Shown here piece by piece: positions 44,306-52,095 of a DNA stretch of 55,042 nt. Made by a program: the position numbers and the translations under genes. The notes beneath the pieces are model-generated. The model saw only the letters and a program-made list of their open reading frames with translations, was not told where the DNA came from and ran no database searches. How positions within the stretch are numbered: position 1 is the stretch's first letter; every line of letters begins with the position of its first letter. Location: NCBI GenBank assembly GCA_017994055.1, contig JAGOLL010000006.1, positions 1 to 55,042 on the forward strand, given 5' to 3'. This DNA comes from Methanothrix sp. (GTDB lineage Archaea > Halobacteriota > Methanosarcinia > Methanotrichales > Methanotrichaceae).

Positions 44306-44617
44306 TCAGCGAATGCTCAATACCAGTCCGAAGAAGGACATGCCAGCGGCTAGAAGCAGCAGGTCCACCAGCCTCTTGTGTCCCACTCTCCATCGGGCCA
44401 GGGTGAAGCGAGTGCTGATCAAAACATGCACCAGAAAGAAAAGTACCAGCAGCAGATCCGCCTCGGTATGCAGTCGCCTGGCAAGATGCAGGGGGAGCAG
44501 AGTCATGTTCCACCAGGCATAGCCGGAGATGATGAATATGATCATGAGGATCAGGAGCAGCCAGGCGGATATGCGGTTGATCTTGACCAGAATTCTGCCC
44601 GTCTTCGTTCGTCTCAC
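44306..44617 (-). CDS. Small membrane protein with conserved histidines
   Basis: The product is 103 aa with three hydrophobic segments (SAWLLLILMIIFIISGYAWW, ADLLLVLFFLVHVLISTRF, LVDLLLLAAGMSFFGLVL). Histidines 44, 50 and 64 lie at the ends of spans 1 and 2 (LPLHLARRLHTEAD, FLVHVLIST), spaced as in small cytochrome b-type or DUF4405-like membrane proteins, so heme binding is possible but unproven. It is divergent from ribK and downstream of nothing obvious. A longer overlapping frame (44244-44636) has no protein character. Confidence 0.6.
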   Translation of the reverse strand: MRRTKTGRILVKINRISAWLLLILMIIFIISGYAWWNMTLLPLHLARRLHTEADLLLVLFFLVHVLISTRFTLARWRVGHKRLVDLLLLAAGMSFFGLVLSIR

Positions 44618-44718
44618 CTTTGGCTTTCAATTCCATTTTATGGTTATCAATTCTTCTATTAACTCATGCAGACCGCAATCTAAATCCCATAGATCCACTC
44701 AATGGAGCAGTTAGAGCA

Positions 44719-45081
44719 ATGTTTGGAAAAGTCACAGCAGGAGTGGGGCAAGCGGGATATTTCCTCTCCCGGGATGGCTACCGCCAGCAATTCCTGGATC
44801 GCCTCGGTTTCATCCCCTTTCCCGGCACCCTCAATGTGCTCCTGGAAGAGCCCTTCCCGGCCTCGGCCCCGGCCATCCTCATCCAGGGATTCTCGGAGAA
44901 GGAGGAGAGCTTTGGAGCCTGCCGATGCTATCGCATACAAATCAACGGTCTGGACGGCGCAGCAATCCGTCCCGAGAAAAGCAGCCATCCCCCGGAGCTG
45001 ATAGAGGTCATATCTCCGGTGAATCTACGCCGGGCACTGGATTTAAAGGACGGAGATACTGTAGAGGTGGCATCGTCATAG
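44719..45081 (+). CDS. ribK: CTP-dependent riboflavin kinase
   Basis: The product is 120 aa from ATG 44719, which fits the family beginning (FGKVTAGVGQAGYFLS); the frame is open to 44620 but the added residues are not family-like. Archaeal RibK phosphorylates riboflavin with CTP to make FMN. Family motifs: GQAGYFLSRDGYRQQF, PFPGTLNVLLEE (nucleotide/flavin site), then HPPELIEVISPVNLRRALDL and DGDTVEVAS. It has no N-terminal HTH, unlike fused homologues in some relatives. Confidence 0.88.
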   Translation: MFGKVTAGVGQAGYFLSRDGYRQQFLDRLGFIPFPGTLNVLLEEPFPASAPAILIQGFSEKEESFGACRCYRIQINGLDGAAIRPEKSSHPPELIEVISPVNLRRALDLKDGDTVEVASS

Positions 45082-45125
45082 CTTTCCCGGGGGACTGCGT
45101 CCTCTAGCATATGCAAAGCGCTGGT

Positions 45126-45136
45126 AATATATCTTA
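45126..45136 (+). promoter_or_regulatory. TATA box of the large TPR gene, leaderless
   Basis: AATATATCTTA is centred about 29 bases before the ATG at 45159, and no Shine-Dalgarno sequence is present, so transcription probably starts at the start codon. Confidence 0.45.
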
Positions 45137-45158
45137 ATCATCACCTCTCTTCCAGTCA

Positions 45159-48100
45159 ATGACTGGCCTGCTTACTACTCTGCCTCTGCGAGCATTATTT
45201 TGTATCATTGTATGCTTCCTGCTCTTCATCGTCGCTGCATCGGCCTCTCAAGAAGATCTGGGCTCATGGCTGGAGCAGGGCCACTCCGCTCTGGAAAACG
45301 GCAGCTATCGGGAGGCAGCTAATTTCTTTGACCAGGCTCTGAAGATCGATGGAGGCAACGCCTCCGCCTGGGCCGGCAAGGGCGTAGCCCTCTCCCGGCT
45401 GGGCCGCTACAAGATGGCAGAGATGTGCCTTGGCTTCGCTCTCAAAGAGGAGGATAATCCCGACTACTGGCTTGAAGAGGGCAAAATCAAAGAGCTGGAA
45501 GGAAGATGGATCGAGGCCATGGAAAGCTATGAACGGGCCCTCGTACTCAATGAGAGCCTGGCCCAAGCCTGGCTGGGGATGGGCAATGCCTCTTTGGCTC
45601 TAGAGAATTATACCGATGCCAGGCGGCTGTACGAAAATGCCCAGAGCCAGGGCTTGGTCCGGGCTGGTCGGGATGGCCTGCTCAATGTGCTTCTGGCCCA
45701 GGGCCAGCGCTCTCTTGATCGGGGCAGCTTTGGGGAGGCCTATAACATCAGCATCCAGGCTCTGGCCATCGATCCCCGGGATGTTCGATTTGTGGAGATG
45801 AGATGCTCCGCTCTGGCAGGCAGGGGTGAGATGGAACAGGCCCTATCCTGCTACGATCAGATAGTCTCTTCGGGCCAGTCTTCAGCTCATGTGAGAGTGG
45901 CCAAGTCTATTCTGCTGACCGAATTGGGCGGCAGAGAGCTTGCTGCTGGGAATCTCTCCCGGGCCCTGGAGCTGCTACAGGAGGCCCAGAACCTCGATCC
46001 TCAAAACCAGGAAGCATCCCGAATTCGCACTGAGGCTCTGATTCAGGAGGGTGACCTGCTTTATCAAGAGGGACGGTATGCCCTGGCGGCAGAGAGCTAT
46101 GAGGCCGCTTTAGCCCTATCTTCTCAGGAGCCCTTGGCACTGGAGGGAAAGCAAAAGGCTCTGGAAGCCCTCTCCCCCAGATCGGAGAGAAATGACTCTG
46201 CAGTTCTCGCCGGAAAAGAACAATCAGAGAGGCCTTCCAGCCAGAAAGAGATTCCGGAGCACCCTGATTCTTTCAGCTATCTTCAGCAGGCAGGGAAATA
46301 TCTCGAGAGCGGCTCGCTCTCCCCGGCTCCGCAGAGCATCAATTCTTCGCTGGAGATAGAGCCGTCAAGGGAAGATGCCTGGCTGCAGAAGGCAGAGATC
46401 CTCTTCTCCCTGGGAAATGATTCCCAGTCTCTCGCAGCCGTTGACCGGGCTTTAGAGATAAATCAGTCCAGCCTTCAGGCTCAGGCTCTTAAAGGGCGCA
46501 TCCTCCTGGCCATGGGCAGATACAAGATGGCAGGACTTTTCCTGGACTCTGCCCTAGCTCAGGCTCCTGAGGATGTCTCCCTATGGATGGACAAGGCTCT
46601 GGCACAAGAGGAGCATGGCAATTACCAGGGAGCCCTGAAGAGCTACGATGCGGCACTCTCGGCGGATAAAAACAACACCAAGGTGCTTTTGGCCATGGGA
46701 GAGCTGCTCCTTAAGATGAAAGAGTACCAGAAGGCGATGCAGAGCTTCTCTTTTCTTCTGGAGAGGGAAGAGGAAGATGCTGCTGCCTGGAGGGGCAAGG
46801 GTCTGGTCCATTTAGCCCTGGAAGAGTATCCTCTCGCCCTGGAGTGTTTCGATGAGGCGCTGAATCATAGTCCATCTGATGCGCAGGCTCTTTTAGGAAG
46901 GGCCGATGCCTTTTATGCCCAGGGAAGCTACAGCAGCTCCTGTCTTTCTTATGCCCAGGTCCTGGAAATAGAACCGGATCTTCTGCGGGCATGGCTGGGA
47001 CGGGGGAGATGCGCTCTTCTGCTGCGGGACCTTCCTGCTGCTTTAATGAGCTTTGAGTCTGCTCTATCCCTGGAGCCAAAAAACGTCACTGCATTGGTTG
47101 GCAGAGCGGATATCCTTCTGCAGATAAATCGAACCGGCGAGGCTCTGGCTGGCTACGATCTGGCCCTGACAGAGGATCCTTTGAACTCCGCTGCTCTAGC
47201 GGGAAAAGGTGACGCCCTGGCGGCGGAAAATAATGCTTCCGGTGCCATCACAGCCTACGAAAAGTCTCTCCAGACCGAACCGGGCAACCTGCGAGCCCTT
47301 CTGGGAGCATCTTATGCCTACCTGGAAAGCGGGCGGCCAGAAGAGGCCCTTCCGTTTCTTGACCGGGCCCTGACCATAGATCCTCAAAACAGCAGAGCAT
47401 GGCTGGCTCGGGGCGATGCGAGTTATGCAGCTGGAGACTGCAATGCATCTCTGCAGCACTATAACCGGGCCCTGAAGCTGGAGCCAAGCAGCTCTCTAGC
47501 CTGGACCGGCCGGGGCGATGCGCTTTATTGCGGCGGCGATCTGAATCAATCCCAGGTCAGCTACAGCCGGGCTCTCTCTCTTCAGCCAAACAGTAGCAGG
47601 CCCCTTCTGGGTCTTGCAGATATATATTATTCAGAGGGTGACTACAGCCAATCCCTGCGCTACTACAGGCAGGCTGCGGCATCAGATCCAGGGAGTATCC
47701 GAAGCTATAACGGACAGGGCAATGCACTGTGTGCCATGCAGGAGTATGATCTCTCCCTGCCCCTGTTCGACCGGGCCCTGGATCTCGATCCTCATAACGG
47801 CGAGGCCCTTATGGGAAAGGGCCTGGCGCTGTCAGCACAAAAAAACCTCTCTGCGGCCATGGAATGCTTCCAGAGGCTGATCGACATCGATCCCCGGAGT
47901 TATGCCGCCCTCTCCAATTTGGGAAGCCTTCTGGCGGAAATGGGCAAATACGATGAAGCAGCTCAGAGTCTGGAAGCAGCCTGCCGAATAGATCCTGCGG
48001 TGGGCGACCTCTGGCATAATCTAGCTGCGATTTACTACATATCGGGCCGGTACAGCCAATCGGCCCAGGCCTTTAGAAAGGCTGCCGATATCAATCAAGA

Positions 48101-48362
48101 GGATGCCTCAGCCTGGATCGGCCTCGGGATGGCCCAGAACCGGAGTGGTAAGCCCGATCAAGCCCTGCAAAGCTTTGAGAGAGCAATTTCAATCGATGCC
48201 CGAAATAAGGATGCCCATTACAATCGGGGGCTCGCCTTAGCCGCCCAAGACCGCTTTAAAGAAGCTCTGGAGGCCTTTGAGAAGGTGCTGGAGTTGGATC
48301 CAGAGAACACTCTTGCTGGATATGCTGCCAATATAACCCTGTCCAGAATTAAAGATACCTGA
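45159..48362 (+). CDS. Large secreted TPR-repeat protein
   Basis: The product is 1,067 aa. A signal or anchor sequence (ALFCIIVCFLLFIVAASAS) is followed by more than 25 TPR units of 34 residues with the usual W/L/G/Y/A/F/P pattern (AWAGKGVALSRLGRYKMAEM, ALEIDPxN-type turns). A short break with a low-complexity Ser/Glu-rich stretch lies near residues 340-375. No catalytic domain is present, so it should act as an extracellular scaffold, perhaps anchored at the membrane. Many NxS/NxT sites suit glycosylation. Repeats are diverse in DNA sequence, unlike those of the NLR. It is monocistronic. Confidence 0.8.
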   Translation: MTGLLTTLPLRALFCIIVCFLLFIVAASASQEDLGSWLEQGHSALENGSYREAANFFDQALKIDGGNASAWAGKGVALSRLGRYKMAEMCLGFALKEEDNPDYWLEEGKIKELEGRWIEAMESYERALVLNESLAQAWLGMGNASLALENYTDARRLYENAQSQGLVRAGRDGLLNVLLAQGQRSLDRGSFGEAYNISIQALAIDPRDVRFVEMRCSALAGRGEMEQALSCYDQIVSSGQSSAHVRVAKSILLTELGGRELAAGNLSRALELLQEAQNLDPQNQEASRIRTEALIQEGDLLYQEGRYALAAESYEAALALSSQEPLALEGKQKALEALSPRSERNDSAVLAGKEQSERPSSQKEIPEHPDSFSYLQQAGKYLESGSLSPAPQSINSSLEIEPSREDAWLQKAEILFSLGNDSQSLAAVDRALEINQSSLQAQALKGRILLAMGRYKMAGLFLDSALAQAPEDVSLWMDKALAQEEHGNYQGALKSYDAALSADKNNTKVLLAMGELLLKMKEYQKAMQSFSFLLEREEEDAAAWRGKGLVHLALEEYPLALECFDEALNHSPSDAQALLGRADAFYAQGSYSSSCLSYAQVLEIEPDLLRAWLGRGRCALLLRDLPAALMSFESALSLEPKNVTALVGRADILLQINRTGEALAGYDLALTEDPLNSAALAGKGDALAAENNASGAITAYEKSLQTEPGNLRALLGASYAYLESGRPEEALPFLDRALTIDPQNSRAWLARGDASYAAGDCNASLQHYNRALKLEPSSSLAWTGRGDALYCGGDLNQSQVSYSRALSLQPNSSRPLLGLADIYYSEGDYSQSLRYYRQAAASDPGSIRSYNGQGNALCAMQEYDLSLPLFDRALDLDPHNGEALMGKGLALSAQKNLSAAMECFQRLIDIDPRSYAALSNLGSLLAEMGKYDEAAQSLEAACRIDPAVGDLWHNLAAIYYISGRYSQSAQAFRKAADINQEDASAWIGLGMAQNRSGKPDQALQSFERAISIDARNKDAHYNRGLALAAQDRFKEALEAFEKVLELDPENTLAGYAANITLSRIKDT

Positions 48363-48609
48363 ATTGCCGAGATAAATGGGAAGATTCACATTTGCTTGCT
48401 AATTCATTTTGATATACTGCTAATTTCGAGCCTCAGAGTGAGGAAATCTTCATAGGCAATGGGCGGATCTCATTTCCAATGGATAAAAGTCATTACTTTG
48501 CCGGATTTTGCCTGGAATATAATTCCACTTAAAATGCCTAGATATATATTAACTATTGCAGATTAATTTGATTTATCGCTTCAATGATATTGGTGCCTAT
48601 CTTCAGGCT

Positions 48610-49950
48610 CTAAGATGTCTTTTCTTGCCTGGGAAGTTGAAATTCAAATTCACCTTCCCTTGGGGTATGTTCCCATTCAACATTCTTCCCTCCAAGGGTG
48701 TCTGAAATGGCAAGCATTACAGGTACAAACCATAACATGCTGTAGAATAGGGCGGTTATGGGATTCACGCGGGCGTAGAATAGTAGTTCTTCTCTCTTGG
48801 TGTTGAATGCATACACTCTCTTCGTTGAATTGACAAGATAAAATGATCAATATACCCAATGCAAAAGATTAAAGATGGTAATAGTTGCCATAATGATGCC
48901 TAGATTTTCGGCATTCCCTGTAATAGTCTGCAGCAATTGGTATATTCCCGCCGGCACGCCTATTACGCTGATAATGGACATCAATTGGGAATTGAGCGAG
49001 TAAGTCCAGAAGTTCAATTTATTTTTCACGGTCATTAATTTAGTATTTCCTGATAGATATTCGCTGGACATAGCCTTTTGGTGTCCCCTGGCCCACCTCC
49101 TTCTCTGCTTAAACCAGGAGCTGACTGACTCAACCCCAAGTTCAGAAGTATAAATGTCCAGTAATGCTAGTTTCTTCCCCAAGGACCATGCTTTAAATCC
49201 AAAGTCAACGTCCTCTGATGTAGTAAATGGACTCCATCCACCAATATCCGCCGGCAAGTTAGCTTTAAAAAAGTAGGCAGGACCCAGCACTTGAAATGGC
49301 ACATCAGGATGTGAAGTATGCGGATATATAAGATTGGACCATATCACAGGTTCCGAAGCCTCCAGAGCTGTCAAAAGGCTCTTGGATCCATTGCGATATT
49401 TTATCTTTCCTTGTATTATATCATAACCATCCTCTAAGCCTGCTATGGCATACTTAAATAGAGATGGATCAACGATATCTTCTGCATCAAATACAGAAAT
49501 AGCTTCTGCATCTCTTACATCGCTTAGATCCGAATAGTATGCATATAAAAGAGCCCGACCCTTCCCGAAAGGAAGATCAAAACCGGCATTCTTATTCCAT
49601 TTTTTGATTACATCTGGCCAATCTTTTTCACCGTTTGGCGGCACGACTATGGCATGTACATTATCGAATTCCCTGCTCAAATCCTGGGCGTTAATTCTAG
49701 TCGATTCGTCATCTTGTTCCACTATTAAATATATACTTACTTTATCCTTAGGATAATCCGTATTTAATAAACTAATTATATTATTTCTAATGATATTAAT
49801 TGGTTCATGGTATAAGCAGATAAGAGCTGCTATTGATATATAGGCATCTGGCTCCCTCTTTTTGATGCAGGATGGTTTCTTGATGAGCAAAGCGTCATAG
49901 CTGATATTCGCTATGGCATACAAAATTTGCGAGATATAAAATAAATCCAT
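48610..49950 (-). pseudogene. Processive GT2 glycosyltransferase (cellulose/hyaluronan-synthase-like), one in-frame TGA
   Basis: One frame of about 446 codons is interrupted by a single TGA at 48847-48849. The catalytic part is complete: VEQDDES, the D155-containing FDAED motif, EDVDFGFK (Glu246-Asp247) and QRRRW at 282-286, the set that defines processive family 2 synthases. After HWVY and the stop the frame continues with a last membrane region and LFYARVNPITALFYSMLWF, SDTLGGKNVEWEHTP, the usual C-terminal end. Without readthrough the last membrane helix is lost. GAAGGGAAG upstream is the ribosome-binding site. It is next to a GH16 gene on the same strand. Confidence 0.75.
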
Positions 49951-50318
49951 CTTAATATCTTCCCTTCATTTTTCTTCAATTATTGTCTGGAGGTCAATCA
50001 GATATATGCTGGCTTCTCGCATAGGTGCAATTAGGACATTTCTATGGTATATAAATTCATCCCTGCAATGTGAAAGATCCATTCTTTCAGCATCATCCCG
50101 CTGCAATGCGTCAAGCTATATTATATAATTGGTTAGGAAACCTGTTTTGCGGGCATTCAAGTGCGCCATGACCGAGATATCAATTGTTCCGGCTTTGAGA
50201 ATACTTGGAGAGCTGAGGCTCTGCACCTTGGAAGGTAAAGAGGCTTATCAGCTTTAAGTTAAATAATGAAAAAAATTTACTTAACAAAAATATTTTTAAA
50301 TAATGAAAATAAATTGAA
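49951..50318. other. AT-rich intergenic region between GH16 and GT2 genes
   Basis: It holds the likely promoter of the GT2 gene (minus strand) and the termination region of the GH16 gene (AT runs at 50268-50318). A short hairpin GAAAGA-TCCAT-TCTTTC lies at 50072-50088. No gene was recognised. Confidence 0.35.
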
Positions 50319-51308
50319 TCAGCTTATATCAGGCGACAGATATTTAATCCAATCAAATTTTGCGAAAATTGGCTCCTTTTTGCTATAATTGAATTCTCCA
50401 GCCAAGCCCCAATTTTGTGCCGCCCATAAACTCAAGAAAATCTTGCTCCGGTTCGAAGGCAGGCTTCCCTTGTAAGCATCGCCAACTTCAATTGTCTCTC
50501 CATTTTCATCAAAAACTTCCGACTGGACATATCCTTTTGCGTCAAGCCATACCTGGCGCCTGAGCTTGCCGTCTATATGCCATTTGATTGCGCTGCAATT
50601 CTCTCCTTCACCTATCCAAGAAATATTATAAATATGATACGATTCAGTTGGATTAAAATCGATCGGAATTACTGATACATGACAAGGTTCAGGTATTCCA
50701 TAGGGTTCGCCGCAGTTCCCCTGGCTCCCCTTAACATAATAGTTGGTTTGAACCTCCCACGTTCCTGGCTCATCCGCTTTTTTGCCAAATACCTCCACAT
50801 CTATCTCATCCTGACTTCCGGCCGATCCGCCCAATAAGAACATGCCAGTGACAACGCCCTCACCTTTTCCAGCCAGGATTCTGGCAGAATAGTCTCCATA
50901 CCGGTACTGATCACATCTTGTAGAGTACTCACCGGATGCAATGTCCCTATCTTGACATTGCGATTTATCGTTGCGGCATGTATAATCGTCGAGATTCAAT
51001 AACAGATTTCCATCCTTGATTCTATTGTGCCATGGATCAGAAGACCATACGTTAAGGTATATCGGATCATGATTCATCCAATTGGACTTGATCCATATAC
51101 TGGAATTCTCCTGGTCAAAGCCATAATCATTTAAGCAACAATCACATCTGTCTGCTGCCGGAACAGAAATCTCTGTTCTGCTATCGGTCAGATCTTTATC
51201 CGCCAAGCAGGGTGGCATTGATGAAAAAATAGTCAGCAAAATCAAAGCCATCAGACCTGGATAAGAGGTTGCATGCGGTCCACTCCTCACATGACTCATT
51301 AATTTCAT
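50319..51308 (-). CDS. Secreted GH16 beta-glucanase
   Basis: The product is 329 aa. A hydrophobic export signal (LMALILLTIFSSMPPCLA) follows an N-terminal extension of about 18 residues; Met20 could also be the start. The GH16 catalytic motif is GSQDEIDVEVFGK with nucleophile E168, D170 and acid/base E172, preceded by YGDYSARILAGKGEGVVTGM and followed by WHIDGKLRRQVW and FLSLWAAQNW. This is the jelly-roll of lichenase/laminarinase-type enzymes acting on beta-1,3 or beta-1,3-1,4 glucans. Upstream of the GT2 on the same strand it may trim or release the polymer that the synthase makes. Confidence 0.85.
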   Translation of the reverse strand: MKLMSHVRSGPHATSYPGLMALILLTIFSSMPPCLADKDLTDSRTEISVPAADRCDCCLNDYGFDQENSSIWIKSNWMNHDPIYLNVWSSDPWHNRIKDGNLLLNLDDYTCRNDKSQCQDRDIASGEYSTRCDQYRYGDYSARILAGKGEGVVTGMFLLGGSAGSQDEIDVEVFGKKADEPGTWEVQTNYYVKGSQGNCGEPYGIPEPCHVSVIPIDFNPTESYHIYNISWIGEGENCSAIKWHIDGKLRRQVWLDAKGYVQSEVFDENGETIEVGDAYKGSLPSNRSKIFLSLWAAQNWGLAGEFNYSKKEPIFAKFDWIKYLSPDIS

Positions 51309-51607
51309 GATCTAGAATCCATTTTCCATGATTAAAGCTTTTGGGCTCCTGGCGGTCATGCTTTGGTGGTATTCAATCCTGAGGCCATATCCTATCCATC
51401 GCTAAATTGTCTGGATACTGCCGCTAAATGATCCGGAAAATGGATAAATTATGGAGCCGAAATCAATTAAAAATTTAAGGCAATTCTGGCCTTTTCACTC
51501 CCCCCTTCTTAACCTCGGGCTCTAAGATCTTGTCCGGCATCCGTACGGCGCTCCTTTGGGCTTGGCCGGTCCAAAAGCAATTCAATCCTAAATGAATAAT
51601 AAAATGC
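51309..51607. other. Intergenic region
   Basis: AT-rich near the GH16 start (51309-51480) and mixed beyond. It separates two minus-strand genes. No gene was recognised. Confidence 0.3.
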
Positions 51608-51988
51608 CTATTCATCCTGCATCTGGCAGAAGCTGCAGCTGTGATGCCACATGGGCTCGGCACGAACGTAGACCGGAATATCACTTTGATAGCGTCCTGC
51701 GATCATATCAGCCACGAATCTTTGTACCTCCGTCGCCGGCATCCCCAAGGGCTTGATCCTTCCTACCTCGCGGCCGTGGACTCCGTGGTGGCCCTCGGTA
51801 CTGTCCACAGTGATGACCGCGTACTCGGGATGGTCTTCGCTGTCCCCATCGCCCAGATAAAGCAGATTTCCATAGTAAAATCCATAGCAGATCGGCCACT
51901 TGTGATTGGTCATAGCCTCTATCAGATCCTCTTCTCGATCCAGCTCCTTGAAGGAGAATATGCGGTCGGGATGTATCATCTTCTTCAC
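51608..51988 (-). CDS. Small conserved protein with C-terminal His/Cys cluster
   Basis: The product is 126 aa with protein-like composition: KWPICYGFYYGNLLYLGDGD, EYAVITVDSTEGHHGVHGRE, PATEVQRFVADMIAGRYQSD. It ends MWHHSCSFCQMQDE. The HHSCSFC cluster (two His, two Cys) at the very end could bind a metal. I do not recognise the family. It lies divergently next to polB, with about 107 bases between the two starts. A link to replication is not supported. Confidence 0.5.
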   Translation of the reverse strand: MKKMIHPDRIFSFKELDREEDLIEAMTNHKWPICYGFYYGNLLYLGDGDSEDHPEYAVITVDSTEGHHGVHGREVGRIKPLGMPATEVQRFVADMIAGRYQSDIPVYVRAEPMWHHSCSFCQMQDE

Positions 51989-52095
51989 CTTTGCGGCTTG
52001 AATCTCTACCGGTCTCAGGAAATAAATAGTTTCTCCGGGGACAATCGGGAGAGGAAACCGGCAAGTTATTTAAGAGAAAATCTCAATCTCAAGCC

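Noticed and set aside
48847..48849. TGA in the GT2 gene as selenocysteine
   Set aside because: The position is in a membrane region with no redox role and no SECIS-like hairpin was seen. Methanosarcinales generally lack Sec insertion.
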